This document shows positions 35,440-44,661 of a DNA stretch of 55,004 nucleotides, piece after piece. Below the pieces are notes generated by a model. That model did not search any database and was not told the DNA's origin. It saw nothing but the letters and a program-made list of their open reading frames with translations. Within the stretch, counting starts at the first letter, position 1. The number at the start of each line of letters is the position of its first letter. This DNA is from an uncultured Clostridia bacterium. GTDB lineage: Bacteria; Bacillota; Clostridia; TANB77; CAG-508. Both the position numbers and the translations under genes were made by a program. The stretch spans positions 1-55,004 of the forward strand of contig CAKPGU010000012.1 of assembly GCA_934155265.1 (NCBI GenBank), read 5' to 3'.

Positions 35440-35512
35440 TATCTTCATCCTTTCAATGGTGATTTATATTTTTAGTATACACATTTTCAGCTTTATTTTC
35501 AAGTATTTCTAT

Positions 35513-36196
35513 TTAAATTTCTTGTTGTATAATATTAACTATTTCTTGACTATCTGTGATTATATTTGCTCCATCCTTTATTAATTCATTACATCCTTTA
35601 CTTTGTTCTTTTGTTATATCACCTGGAATTGCAAAAACTTCTTTTCCTTGTTCAAGTGCAAATTCAACAGTTATTAATGCTCCACTTGTTTTACTTGCTT
35701 CTACTACAAGCACTCCATTCGATAATCCACTAATAATTCTATTTCTTTTCGGGAAATTTAATTTTTCTGGTTTTGTTTCTGCTGAATATTCTGTGATTAT
35801 ACATCCTCCGGATTTTATTATCTTTCTTGCTAATTCAATATTTTCTTTTGGATATATATTATTAAATCCGCTTCCCATTATAGCAATTGTTTTACCTATT
35901 TTATGTATAGACTTTTGTCCTATTTGAGCTTGTATTGCTCCTAGATGTGCATAAGTATCAATTCCTTTCGCTAAACCACTTATTATATTAAAATTATTCT
36001 CAGCAAGTTCCTTGGCAAATTTATAGGCTGTTTTTTTACCATATTCTGTTGCTTTTCTTGCTCCTACAATTGCAATTCCTCTTTGACTTAACAGTTTTTT
36101 ATTTCCTAATATATATAATTTTCGTGGTGAATCATATATGTTCTTTAATTTTTCTGGGTATTCTTTTGAATTAATTACAATTTCTTCTATTCTCAT
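35513..36196 (-). CDS. dprA: DNA-processing protein DprA, minimal form
   Basis: 227 residues forming just the Rossmann-like core: RGIAIVGARKATEYGK near 39, NIISGLAKGIDTYAH near 70, MGSGFNNIYPKENIEL near 106, FPKRNRIISGLS near 148 and SGALITVEFALEQGKEVFAIPG near 171. DprA loads RecA on incoming single-stranded DNA during transformation. The N-terminal helical domain and C-terminal winged helix of the usual 290-370-residue forms are missing, so this is a minimal form. AAAGGAGTGATACAACA precedes the ATG. Confidence 0.92.
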   Translation of the reverse strand: MRIEEIVINSKEYPEKLKNIYDSPRKLYILGNKKLLSQRGIAIVGARKATEYGKKTAYKFAKELAENNFNIISGLAKGIDTYAHLGAIQAQIGQKSIHKIGKTIAIMGSGFNNIYPKENIELARKIIKSGGCIITEYSAETKPEKLNFPKRNRIISGLSNGVLVVEASKTSGALITVEFALEQGKEVFAIPGDITKEQSKGCNELIKDGANIITDSQEIVNIIQQEI

Positions 36197-36227
36197 TGTT
36201 GTATCACTCCTTTTTTATAATAGAAAA

Positions 36228-36258
36228 GGCATATATAGACTAAATATCTATATATGCC
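36228..36258 (-). terminator. Terminator after folD
   Basis: GGCATATATAGA (36228-36239) pairs with TCTATATATGCC (36247-36258); followed by TTTTCT on the minus strand. Eight bases beyond the folD stop. Confidence 0.8.
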
Positions 36259-36265
36259 CCTAAAC

Positions 36266-37120
36266 CTAATTATTATTATTTAAAATTTCTGTTGTTGCTT
36301 TTATTACATTGTTCATAAGCATGGCTATTGTCATGGGTCCCACCCCACCTGGAACCGGTGTTATATAACTCGCTTTTTTACTTACTTTTTCGAAATCAAC
36401 ATCTCCAGTTAATTTTCCATCTTCTCCTCTGTTTATTCCTATATCAATTACTACTGCCCCTTCTTTTATCATATCTTCAGTTACAAATTTTGGCTTTCCA
36501 ATTGCAGAAATAACTATATCTGCATTTTGAGTATGCTCTTTTAAATTTTTAGTTTTTGAATGACATACTGTTACTGTTGCATTTTTATTTAAACAACATT
36601 GTATTAATGGCTTTCCAACTATATTACTTCTTCCTAAAATTGTAACATTTTTTCCAGTTAAATCAATATTATATTCTTCAAACATTTTCATAACTCCATA
36701 TGGTGTACATGATACAAATGTGTCTTGATTTAAACATAATTTTCCAATATTAACTGGATTAAATCCATCAACATCTTTTTTAGGATTTATTGTTTTAAAT
36801 GCTTCATTTATATCTAAATGCTCAGGTATTGGACTTTGTAATAATATACCATGTATGTTATCATCTTGGTTTAATTTTTCTATTAATTTTATTAATTCTT
36901 TTTGTTTTATATCCTTATCTAATATAAATTCTTCAAATTCTATTCCTATTTCATCACATACTTTACTTTTATTTTTTACATATACATGTGATGCTTTATC
37001 GTCTCCAACCATTATTACTGCAAGCTTTGGATTTATTCCTTTTTCCTTTAGTTTCTCACAACTTGTTTTTAACTTTTCTCTAATTTTTTTTGCTAATTTT
37101 TTTCCATCTATAAGTTCCAT
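36266..37120 (-). CDS. folD: Bifunctional methylene-tetrahydrofolate dehydrogenase/cyclohydrolase FolD
   Basis: 284 residues. YVKNKSKVCDEIGIEFEE holds the catalytic Tyr-xxx-Lys (near 49-53), GILLQSPIPEHLD near 92, TPYGVMKMFEEYNIDLTGK near 138, VTILGRSNIVGKPL the dinucleotide loop near 158, and TPVPGGVGPMTIAMLMNN near 259. It interconverts methylene-, methenyl- and formyl-tetrahydrofolate in one-carbon metabolism. The frame extends to 37162, but AAGGAAGGTATAT sets ATG at 37120 as start. Confidence 0.96.
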   Translation of the reverse strand: MELIDGKKLAKKIREKLKTSCEKLKEKGINPKLAVIMVGDDKASHVYVKNKSKVCDEIGIEFEEFILDKDIKQKELIKLIEKLNQDDNIHGILLQSPIPEHLDINEAFKTINPKKDVDGFNPVNIGKLCLNQDTFVSCTPYGVMKMFEEYNIDLTGKNVTILGRSNIVGKPLIQCCLNKNATVTVCHSKTKNLKEHTQNADIVISAIGKPKFVTEDMIKEGAVVIDIGINRGEDGKLTGDVDFEKVSKKASYITPVPGGVGPMTIAMLMNNVIKATTEILNNNN

Positions 37121-37235
37121 ATATACCTTCCTTATATAAATCTTATTACAGTATTTTATCATAAAAAATTTTCAAAGACAATAATTCAAACAATATATTT
37201 AAAATAAATACAAAAATTTTTAGCTATTCAATTTC

Positions 37236-37264
37236 TTGATTTTTTTCCTAAAAAATGTTAATAT
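37236..37264 (+). promoter_or_regulatory. Promoter of the 56-residue orphan gene
   Basis: TTGATT (37236-37241), 17-nt spacer, TAATAT (37259-37264), about 48 nt before the ATG. Confidence 0.55.
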
Positions 37265-37311
37265 ATATTAAGTAACTAGTGTCAAGTACACCAAGCAGAA
37301 AGGAGAACTTT

Positions 37312-37482
37312 ATGGATTCAAAGGAACAAATTCTTCATAATCAACAAATGGTTTCTAATATTGAGACTGATTGTAAAATTTCTACACTTATTGAACATAA
37401 AAATGTAGAAATTTCTCTTGATGAGGAATGCAGCAAGGATACAATACTAATAAGTTCTTGTTTTAATATGCTTATTGGTTAG
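37312..37482 (+). CDS. Orphan 56-residue protein
   Basis: Not recognised. It begins MDSKEQILHNQQMVSNIETD, is acidic and helical, and has three cysteines in the second half (ECSKDTILISSCFNM). AAAGGAGAACTTT is an excellent ribosome-binding site before ATG at 37312; an in-frame ATG at 37279 lacks one. A promoter and a terminator bracket it, so it is a stand-alone plus-strand unit between folD and an unrelated minus operon. Could be a small regulator or sporulation protein; no evidence for either. Confidence 0.6.
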   Translation: MDSKEQILHNQQMVSNIETDCKISTLIEHKNVEISLDEECSKDTILISSCFNMLIG

Positions 37483-37502
37483 CACAAGATGATGGATTCA
37501 AA

Positions 37503-37536
37503 AAATAAATCAGCTCTAAATATGGCTGATTTATTT
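37503..37536 (+). terminator. Terminator after the orphan gene
   Basis: AAATAAATCAGC (37503-37514) pairs with GCTGATTTATTT (37525-37536), then TTAT. It can also serve the convergent gene ending at 37563. Confidence 0.75.
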
Positions 37537-37562
37537 TTATATTTGTCAAAAATTCACTAATA

Positions 37563-37823
37563 TCAATCTTTTGAGTCATCATCATATATTCCTACTTTAT
37601 ACTCAATATCTTCCATATTTGGAAACATTTCCTTAACTCTTTTTAATGTTAACATTGTCATTCTTGGTTGAGGATTTTTAGGATTATCTGATAATAATTT
37701 TTGTGTATAGCAATTTTTAGCTGTTTTAAATAATACATATCTATTTCTTACATATGTATAATATATTTGATAACCATTTTTTAAATCTAGCCACATGTCT
37801 TCAAATGTATATCGTTTATCCAT
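37563..37823 (-). CDS. Small conserved-looking protein, unknown function
   Basis: 86 residues, MDKRYTFEDMWLDLKNGYQI, then YYTYVRNRYVLFKTAKNCY and LTLKRVKEMFPNMEDIEY. It looks like a compact alpha/beta protein rich in Tyr; no family recognised. AAAGGA lies 12 nt before ATG at 37823, which I prefer to the ATG at 37844, though neither is ideal. It follows the 259-residue coiled-coil gene by about 30 nt on the same strand and is probably co-transcribed with ligA. Role unknown. Confidence 0.55.
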   Translation of the reverse strand: MDKRYTFEDMWLDLKNGYQIYYTYVRNRYVLFKTAKNCYTQKLLSDNPKNPQPRMTMLTLKRVKEMFPNMEDIEYKVGIYDDDSKD

Positions 37824-37853
37824 ATTCAAGCTTATTCCTTTCATTCTTAATTA

Positions 37854-38636
37854 TTATATTATAATTGAATCTTCTAATGCAGAACCTTCTCTACTCTCAT
37901 CTTGAGTATATTTTTTTTCTTCTTGTTCTCTTAAAAAATTAATCGAATTATTTTTTTGTTCTTCTAAATTTGGTGCATCATTACGTAATTCTTCTCTAAA
38001 TGATCTTTCTTTAGTTGATTTATCATTATTTTCCAAACTATGTTGATAGTTTTCATATAAGCTCATTACTTTATTTACTAAATTTTTATCTGATTCTTCT
38101 AATTCTTTAAATATACTTTCTTGACTTTTTAGCGATTTTACTGTTGCTAGTAATTGATTTATTTCATTTGCCTGCTCTTCAATTGTGTAATCTGAATATT
38201 CTCTATATTCTAACATTTTGGATGCTCTACTAGATACATCCCTAATATAATCACTAAAAGATTCTATTATTACATCTGTTGTATTACTATTTTTACTATC
38301 TATAATATCTCTAAAGTCTTCTATATTATGTGCTGAATTTTCTTCCTCATTTTCCATTAATCTTTGTTCCATATTCATACACTTATGCATTATTCCACTA
38401 GCAATTTCATTTATTTTTTCATCATTTACTCTCTCTAGCATACTTTCAACATATCCATAATTCATATCTATATATTCTAAAATATTTTCAGGATGTGAAT
38501 TATACTTAGAAACAATTTCTTTAAGCATATTGCTGTAATTTTCTAATCTTTTCTTAACTTCTGTTGGTATTTCAGACATTCCAACTAAAGTCAACATATT
38601 ATTTTTCATATCTTCTAATAATTCATATTTATTCAT
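37854..38636 (-). CDS. Helical/coiled-coil protein of unknown function downstream of ligA
   Basis: 260 residues, nearly all helical and acidic, with heptad-like stretches (about 10-60, 150-200) and no membrane helix or signal. The opening is MNKYELLEDMKNNMLTLVGM; the end is charged and low complexity. AAAGGAGATGCTATAAA in front of ATG at 38636 sets the start against the in-frame codon at 38663. It follows ligA after 40 nt. No family recognised; a structural or regulatory helper is all that can be proposed. Confidence 0.55.
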   Translation of the reverse strand: MNKYELLEDMKNNMLTLVGMSEIPTEVKKRLENYSNMLKEIVSKYNSHPENILEYIDMNYGYVESMLERVNDEKINEIASGIMHKCMNMEQRLMENEEENSAHNIEDFRDIIDSKNSNTTDVIIESFSDYIRDVSSRASKMLEYREYSDYTIEEQANEINQLLATVKSLKSQESIFKELEESDKNLVNKVMSLYENYQHSLENNDKSTKERSFREELRNDAPNLEEQKNNSINFLREQEEKKYTQDESREGSALEDSIII

Positions 38637-38676
38637 TTTATAGCATCTCCTTTCAGTTCTCAAAATCTTTTAGTAA

Positions 38677-40677
38677 TTATAAACACATTTTTTCAAATTC
38701 TTCTTCTGTTATAATTTGAACTCCCAAATTTTGTGCTTTTGTAAGTTTACTTCCTGCATCTTCTCCAGCTAAAACATAGCTCGTTTTTTTAGATACAGAA
38801 CTTGAAGTTTTTCCTCCAAATTTTTCTATTATATTAGATGCTTCTTCTCTTGAATATTTCTCCAAAGAACCTGTTAATACAAAAGTCTTTCCTGCAAACC
38901 TATCATCTTCATTATCATCTTTTATTCTTTGCATATTGACTCCTGCATCTTTCAATCTTCTAATTAAATCTTTTGTTTGTTCCTGTTCAAAGAATTCTCT
39001 TATACTATTAGCAACAATCGTTCCAATATCTTCTACTTGACTCAAATCTTCTATAGTAGCTTCTGCTAAGTTGTCCATATTATCATATTGTTTAGCTAAA
39101 ATTTTTGCAGCTTTTACACCTACATGTCTAATTCCAAGTGCTGTAATTAATCTATATAAATCATTTTCCTTACTTGCATTTATACTATCTATTAAGTTTT
39201 GTGCAAATTTCTTACCATTTTTCTTTAATGATGCAATATCTTCAAATTTCAAATCATATATATCTGCAATATTTGAAATCATCTTTCTTTCAAGCAATAC
39301 ACCTATGATATTTTCACCAAGACCATCTATATTCATTGCTTCTCTTGATACAAAATGTACTAGATTTCTATATAATTTAGCTGGACACTCAATTCCAGTA
39401 CATCTAACTGCTGCTTCGCCTTCTTCTCTAACTGCTTCAGCTCCACATACTGGACATATGCGTGGCATTTCGAAATCTTTTTCTTCTCCTGTTCTTTTAC
39501 TAACAACTGCTTCAACAATTTCTGGAATAACATCACCAGCTTTTTGTATTATTACTTTGTCTCCAATCTTTAACCCTTTTTCTTTAATAAAATCTTCGTT
39601 ATGAAGTGTAGTTTTTGATATTGTAGAACCTGCAACTTTTACTGGATCTAGTATTGCCATTGGTGTTATTACTCCTGTTCTTCCAACTTGGCATACTATA
39701 TCTTTTAAAGTTGTTTCTTTTCTTTCTGGCGGATATTTATATGCTATTGCCCACTTTGGAACCTTACTTGTTGTTCCCATAATTTCTCTTAATCTTAAAT
39801 TATCAACCTTAACAACAGCTCCATCTATTCCAAATGTTAATCTTTCTCTATCTTCACCTATTTTATTTATTGCATTTTTTATTTCATCCATAGTCTTACA
39901 ATAAATACGTACAGGATTTACATTAAATCCTAATTTACTTAGATATTCCAATTCTTTAAAATGTGAATTAAATTCTTTTCCCTCTATTTTTTGAACATTA
40001 AATATATAGATATCTAGTGGTCTATTTTTTGTTATATTGCTATCTAATTGTCTTAATGAACCAGCTGCTGCATTACGTGCATTTGCAAATAATTCTTCTT
40101 CATTTTCTTCTCTTTCTTGATTCATTTTTTCAAAATCTTTTTTAGAAATGAATACTTCTCCTCTAACTGTTATATTAATTTTTTCTGGCAATTCTTGTGG
40201 TATTGTCTTTATGGTTTTTAAATTTTCTGTTACATCTTCTCCTACTAATCCATTTCCTCTAGTTGCTCCTCTAACAAATTTACCATCTACATATTCTAAT
40301 GCAGCTGATAATCCATCTATTTTTGTTTCTACAACATATTGTGGATTTTCTATTTCATTTTCTGATGCTTGTTTTTTTACTCTTTCATCAAAAGCTTCTA
40401 TTTCTTCAAAGTTAAAAACATCTTGTAAGCTTTGTAATGGAACTTCATGCTCTACTTTTTGAAATCCTTCTTTTACAGTTCCTCCAACTTTTTGTGTTAA
40501 AGAATTTTTAGTTATAAGTTCAGGATATTGACTTTCTAATGTTCTTAGTTCTAACATCATCATATCATATTCAAAATCTGTAATTTCTGGCTTGTCGTCA
40601 TCATAATATTTTTTTGCATGATATTCTACTATTTTTCTTAGTTCATTTATTCTCTTTTCTGCTTGTTTTTTATTCAT
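38677..40677 (-). CDS. ligA: NAD-dependent DNA ligase LigA
   Basis: 666 residues with complete LigA order: Ia domain, adenylation lysine in ETKIDGLSAAL near 115, RGEVFISKKDF near 200, OB-fold, four-cysteine zinc finger CPVCG...CTGIECPAK near 404-430, helix-hairpin-helix (IRHVGVKAAKILAKQYD), and C-terminal BRCT (FAGKTFVLTGSLEKYSREEA). It seals nicks in replication and repair using NAD+. Start ATG follows AAAGAAAGGTTACAAAAAG. Two unknown helical genes follow in the same direction. Confidence 0.97.
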   Translation of the reverse strand: MNKKQAEKRINELRKIVEYHAKKYYDDDKPEITDFEYDMMMLELRTLESQYPELITKNSLTQKVGGTVKEGFQKVEHEVPLQSLQDVFNFEEIEAFDERVKKQASENEIENPQYVVETKIDGLSAALEYVDGKFVRGATRGNGLVGEDVTENLKTIKTIPQELPEKINITVRGEVFISKKDFEKMNQEREENEEELFANARNAAAGSLRQLDSNITKNRPLDIYIFNVQKIEGKEFNSHFKELEYLSKLGFNVNPVRIYCKTMDEIKNAINKIGEDRERLTFGIDGAVVKVDNLRLREIMGTTSKVPKWAIAYKYPPERKETTLKDIVCQVGRTGVITPMAILDPVKVAGSTISKTTLHNEDFIKEKGLKIGDKVIIQKAGDVIPEIVEAVVSKRTGEEKDFEMPRICPVCGAEAVREEGEAAVRCTGIECPAKLYRNLVHFVSREAMNIDGLGENIIGVLLERKMISNIADIYDLKFEDIASLKKNGKKFAQNLIDSINASKENDLYRLITALGIRHVGVKAAKILAKQYDNMDNLAEATIEDLSQVEDIGTIVANSIREFFEQEQTKDLIRRLKDAGVNMQRIKDDNEDDRFAGKTFVLTGSLEKYSREEASNIIEKFGGKTSSSVSKKTSYVLAGEDAGSKLTKAQNLGVQIITEEEFEKMCL

Positions 40678-40745
40678 CTTTTTGTAACCTTTCTTTTTTT
40701 ATATACCTTGAAAGTAATATATAATTTTATTTTAAATAAAAAATA

Positions 40746-40774
40746 GAAGACATGCTACTGATAAACATGCCCTC
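40746..40774 (-). terminator. Terminator after the sortase gene
   Basis: GAGGGCATG and CATGTCTTC pair on the minus strand (two G-U) with a T-rich run beyond. Begins nine bases past the sortase stop. Confidence 0.65.
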
Positions 40775-40782
40775 TCGATTTT

Positions 40783-41445
40783 TTATGCATCTGCTCTTGC
40801 TAATATTATTGTTCTTGCTTTACTATCATCTGTACATGTTGTTAATGATATTTCAATTGCTCCTTGTGTATCTCTTGTTATGTAATCTGAATCGTTTTCT
40901 GCTGCTTCGAATTTATCATATATTGTATATGGTAGTCTTTTTCCTGTTGAATCTGTAATATATATTTTATCCCCAATTTTTAAATTTTTGTTTTTAGAGA
41001 AAAATAGATTGTTTCTATAGTTATGTCCAGCAATAGTTGTATTTCCTACTTGATTTAGCCCTACTCCATATAAAATAACAACTGAAGTTTCTAATGCTTT
41101 TGGTGAATATTCATATTGTTCTAAAACTGGATATTTTACATTTGTTGCTGGAATTTCTATTGTTCCTGCAACATCAAATCCATTATATTGTTTTTTCTTT
41201 CCTTCTGAAGATGTCGAATTTGTATCTCCTTGCTCAACACCATCATATGCAATATCATCAGTATCTTCTGTTTTCTTTTCATTGTCTGTTGTATCTTTTC
41301 CAAATGTATCAACAAAATCTTCTGAACTGTTTTTTATTATATATGTTTTGTAATATTTATATCCAAGAAATCCAATTATTCCTATTATTACTATTATTAT
41401 TATTACTAAAAGTATTGTTAAGAAATTACTATATTTACTATTCAT
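40783..41445 (-). CDS. Sortase, membrane-anchored
   Basis: 220 residues. One helix (about 8-32), an acidic Ser/Thr linker (about 40-85) and a sortase barrel (about 90-220). Catalytic His is in TTIAGHNYR near 139, Cys in ISLTTCTDDS near 202 and Arg in the last strand TIILARADA. Sortases anchor LPxTG-like surface proteins or pilins to the wall. GGAGG and eight bases place the start at 41445. The class is unclear (D or E by size). No obvious substrate gene is adjacent. Confidence 0.9.
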   Translation of the reverse strand: MNSKYSNFLTILLVIIIIVIIGIIGFLGYKYYKTYIIKNSSEDFVDTFGKDTTDNEKKTEDTDDIAYDGVEQGDTNSTSSEGKKKQYNGFDVAGTIEIPATNVKYPVLEQYEYSPKALETSVVILYGVGLNQVGNTTIAGHNYRNNLFFSKNKNLKIGDKIYITDSTGKRLPYTIYDKFEAAENDSDYITRDTQGAIEISLTTCTDDSKARTIILARADA

Positions 41446-41511
41446 ATCAAATACCTCCATTTTTTCCTTATATATCTATTATAACATATTCTTATAAAAA
41501 ATGGTAGCATT

Positions 41512-41859
41512 TTATACTATTTTTTCTCCCAATTGTTTTCCTGCTAATAAATGGAAATGTAAGTGTCCTACTTCTTGCCCTCCATCTTTGCCGCAGTTTA
41601 CTATAACTCTATATCCATTTTCTTTAAATCCTTGTTTTTCAGCAATTTCATTTATTACTTTATAAATTTTGCTAATAATCTTTTCATCTCCATCTTCCAT
41701 TTCTGCAAGTGAAGCTATATGTTTTTTAGGTATTACTAATATATGAATTGGTGCTGCTGGATCTATATCATTAAATGCTAATATTTCTTCATCTTCATAT
41801 ACCTTACTTGATGGAATTTCTCCTTTTATTATTTTACAAAATACACAATTTTCTTCCAT
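41512..41859 (-). CDS. HIT-family phosphoramidase (HinT-like)
   Basis: 115 residues. CVFCKIIKGEIPSSKVYEDE start, FNDIDPAAPIHILVIPKKH near 29 and the catalytic histidine triad GHLHFHLLAG near 98. Members hydrolyse nucleoside 5'-phosphoramidates and similar AMP-linked compounds in the cytoplasm. Start after AGAAGGAAAAAATT. It lies 22 nt downstream of the short alaS, so both are likely in one transcript; HinT can hydrolyse aminoacyl-adenylates, which makes the pairing sensible (inference). Confidence 0.95.
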   Translation of the reverse strand: MEENCVFCKIIKGEIPSSKVYEDEEILAFNDIDPAAPIHILVIPKKHIASLAEMEDGDEKIISKIYKVINEIAEKQGFKENGYRVIVNCGKDGGQEVGHLHFHLLAGKQLGEKIV

Positions 41860-41881
41860 AATTTTTTCCTTCTCATTTAAT

Positions 41882-43636
41882 TTATTCTAATATAGCTTTA
41901 ATTCTTCTTACTCCTGAAGAACTTGATTCTTCTTTTTTAATCTTAAAGTGTCCTAATTCTGAAGTATTTTGAACATGAGGACCCCCACATAATTCAAGTG
42001 ATTTATCTCCTATTTTATATACTGATACTATATCACCATATTTTTCAATAAACATTGCTTCTGCTCCAAGTCTAATTGCTTCATCCTTTTTCATTTCTAA
42101 ATGTTCAACTGGTATTGCTTCTTTTATCCATTCATTTACTAAATCTTCTGTTGCTTTTTTCTCTTCATCTGTCATTTTAGTTGGATGTGAAAAATCAAAT
42201 CTCATTCTTTCTGCAGTTATATTGCTTCCTCTTTGGTGTACATGTGATCCTAATACTATTTTTAGTGCTGCATTTAAAAGATGTGTTGCTGTATGATATT
42301 TCGTTTCCATTTCTCCAGTTGATGCAAGTCCTCCTTTAAATTTTTGCTCTGCTCCTGCCCTTGATTTTTCTTGATGTTCTTTGAATAATTTTTCAAATTC
42401 TTCTTTATCAATTTTCATTCCATTTTCTCCAGCAAGTTCTTCTGTTTCTTCTGGTGGAAATCCATATGTGTCATATAATCTAAATACCATTTTACCTGGT
42501 ATTACATCTTTTCCTTGTGCTTTTACTGTTTCAATTTCTTTAGCAAACTCTTTTTCTCCTTTTGCTAAAGTTTTTACAAATTTGTCTTTTTCTTCTAGAA
42601 TGACTATTTTTATTGTTTCTCTATTTTCATTTAATGCAGGATACATTTCTTTTAGATTATCCACATTTAAGTCTATTAATGTTGATAATTCGTCTAAAGC
42701 TATTTGTAGTTTGTTCATGTGTCTAACCATTCTACGAATTAATCTTCTTAATATATATCCTCTATCAACATTACTTGGTCTTCCACCATCACATATAATC
42801 ATCATGCTTGAACGCAAATGTTCTGCTATTATTCTTCTGCTTGCTATATTGTCAACTTTTTGTAACTCTACTAGTTTGTCCATTATAGGTGCAAATAATT
42901 CAGTTTCAAATGGTGTTTCTTTTCCTTCAAGTAACATTGTCATTCTTTCAAGTCCAAGTCCTGTATCAACATTATGTTGTTTTAATTTTGAATATTTTCC
43001 TTCATGGTTTTTAAAAAATTCCATAAATACATTATTCCAAATTTCTACATATTTTCCACATCCACATGATGGATTACATTCTGGACTACATTTTGGCTTA
43101 CCTGTATCATAGAACATTTCTGTGTCTGGTCCACATGGTCCTTCTTCTCCTGCTATCCACCAGTTGTCATCTTTTCCAAAATAATATATTCTTTCTTCTG
43201 GTATTCCTGCTTTTTTCCAACACTCTGCTGTTGTATTATCTCTTGGACAGTCTTCATCTCCCGCAAAACATGTTACTGATAATTTTTCAGCTGGTATATT
43301 TAATTCTTTTGTTAAGAAATCATAACTCATTTGTATTGATTCTTCTTTAAAATAATCTCCTAATGACCAATTTCCTAACATTTCAAAATATGTTAAATGA
43401 CGGTTGTCTCCAACTTCTTCTATATCATTTGTTCTTACACATTTTTGATAATCTGTAAGTCTTGTTCCTGCTGGATGTTTTTCTCCTAATAAATAAGGTA
43501 CTAATGGTTGCATTCCTGCTGTTGTAAATAATACTGATGGATCATTTTCTGGTATTAATGGTGCTGATGGTATAACTGCATGTCCATGATTTTTGAAAAA
43601 TTCTAAATACTTATTTCTTATTTCTATTGCTTTCAT
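41882..43636 (-). CDS. alaS: Alanine--tRNA ligase, short form without the C-terminal domain
   Basis: 584 residues against the usual 870-880. Class II catalytic core 1-240 (PSVLFTTAGMQPLVPYLLG, FEMLGNWSLGDYF, then DTGLGLERM), a tRNA-recognition helical region (about 250-420) and the editing domain with HTATHLL near 449 and CGGPH near 551. The protein ends GVRRIKAILE, right after the editing domain; the entire C-Ala oligomerisation domain is absent. A cysteine cluster KCSPECNPSCGCGKYVE sits near 182, probably a small metal site. Start after AAAGGAAAGACAGAAA. Charges tRNA-Ala. Confidence 0.93.
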   Translation of the reverse strand: MKAIEIRNKYLEFFKNHGHAVIPSAPLIPENDPSVLFTTAGMQPLVPYLLGEKHPAGTRLTDYQKCVRTNDIEEVGDNRHLTYFEMLGNWSLGDYFKEESIQMSYDFLTKELNIPAEKLSVTCFAGDEDCPRDNTTAECWKKAGIPEERIYYFGKDDNWWIAGEEGPCGPDTEMFYDTGKPKCSPECNPSCGCGKYVEIWNNVFMEFFKNHEGKYSKLKQHNVDTGLGLERMTMLLEGKETPFETELFAPIMDKLVELQKVDNIASRRIIAEHLRSSMMIICDGGRPSNVDRGYILRRLIRRMVRHMNKLQIALDELSTLIDLNVDNLKEMYPALNENRETIKIVILEEKDKFVKTLAKGEKEFAKEIETVKAQGKDVIPGKMVFRLYDTYGFPPEETEELAGENGMKIDKEEFEKLFKEHQEKSRAGAEQKFKGGLASTGEMETKYHTATHLLNAALKIVLGSHVHQRGSNITAERMRFDFSHPTKMTDEEKKATEDLVNEWIKEAIPVEHLEMKKDEAIRLGAEAMFIEKYGDIVSVYKIGDKSLELCGGPHVQNTSELGHFKIKKEESSSSGVRRIKAILE

Positions 43637-43748
43637 TTTCTGTCTTTCCTTTCTATGTATATATTTTATAACTTTACTTTATTTTTTCTCTTTTGGCTAT
43701 TTTTACACTTATAAATTATACTTTAATTTATGCATAAAATCAAGTATT

Positions 43749-44648
43749 TTACTTTACTTTCTCTAAAGTTATTCTTCCAAATTTTCCGCTTCTAAAATCC
43801 TCTAAAATAATTTTTGATGTTTTCTCATCATCAATATTTCCACCAGATATTATTGCCCCTCTTTTTTTGCCTATTAACTGCATAATTTCATATATATTCT
43901 GATTTTCTGGTTGTTCCTGATTTAATATCTCGTCTATTGTTTCTTCATTAAATGAATATCTTTCAATAAAGCTTTTTTTATAGTTTTCTAGTAAAAACTT
44001 GGTTAATCCATATGCAATTTCTGTAATTTCCAATATATTATCTTTTATTGTTCCTGTATATGCTAAATTTAATGCAACTGCTTCACTTTCAAATTTAGGC
44101 CATAGTACACCTGGTGTGTCCATAAGTTCAATTTCATTATTAACATGAATCCATTGTTTTCTCTTCGTAACTCCTGGTCTATTTCCTACTTCTGCTGAAG
44201 TTTTTTTGGCTATTCTATTTATAAATGACGATTTTCCTACATTTGGAATTCCTACAATCATTACTCTAATTTTTCTTCCTATTCTTCCCTTTTCTGCATA
44301 TACCTGATTTTCTTCTTGCATTATTTTTTGTATTTGCCTTATTACTTCATCTACTCCTTTTCCAGAGTTTGAGTTTACTAATACTGCTTTATTGCCTTGT
44401 TTTATGAAATACTCCATCCATTTATTATTGTCTTTTTCATCTGATAAATCGCATTTGTTTAATATAACTACTTTTTTCTTGTTTTTTGTTATTTCTTTTA
44501 TGTCTGGATTTTGGCTTGAAACTGGTATTCTTGCATCTAATATTTCTACTATTACATCTACTAATTTTAAGTCTTCTGTTATTTGTCTTCTTGTTTTTGC
44601 CATATGGCCTGGAAACCAGTTGATGCTTGTTTTATTTTCATTATTCAT
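43749..44648 (-). CDS. rbgA: Ribosome biogenesis GTPase RbgA (YlqF)
   Basis: 299 residues. A circularly permuted GTPase: G4 LNKCDLSD near 64 comes before G1 GIPNVGKSSF near 133 and G3 DTPGVLWP near 178, with NWFPGHMAKTRR at the start as the family signature. It promotes late assembly of the 50S subunit. AAGGA is one base from an in-frame GTG at 44657 but ten bases from ATG at 44648, so the latter is used. Followed upstream by a HAM1-like gene 14 nt away. Confidence 0.95.
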   Translation of the reverse strand: MNNENKTSINWFPGHMAKTRRQITEDLKLVDVIVEILDARIPVSSQNPDIKEITKNKKKVVILNKCDLSDEKDNNKWMEYFIKQGNKAVLVNSNSGKGVDEVIRQIQKIMQEENQVYAEKGRIGRKIRVMIVGIPNVGKSSFINRIAKKTSAEVGNRPGVTKRKQWIHVNNEIELMDTPGVLWPKFESEAVALNLAYTGTIKDNILEITEIAYGLTKFLLENYKKSFIERYSFNEETIDEILNQEQPENQNIYEIMQLIGKKRGAIISGGNIDDEKTSKIILEDFRSGKFGRITLEKVK

Positions 44649-44661
44649 TATTTTCACTTCC

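Noticed and set aside
42381..43112. Long plus-strand reading frame of 243 codons
   Set aside because: It is antisense to alaS, has no ribosome-binding site and reads as low-complexity Ser/Ile/Phe text typical of reversed AT-rich genes.
43637..43748. Possible T-box leader before alaS
   Set aside because: The gap to rbgA is only 112 nt and shows no T-box core, specifier stem or terminator pair.
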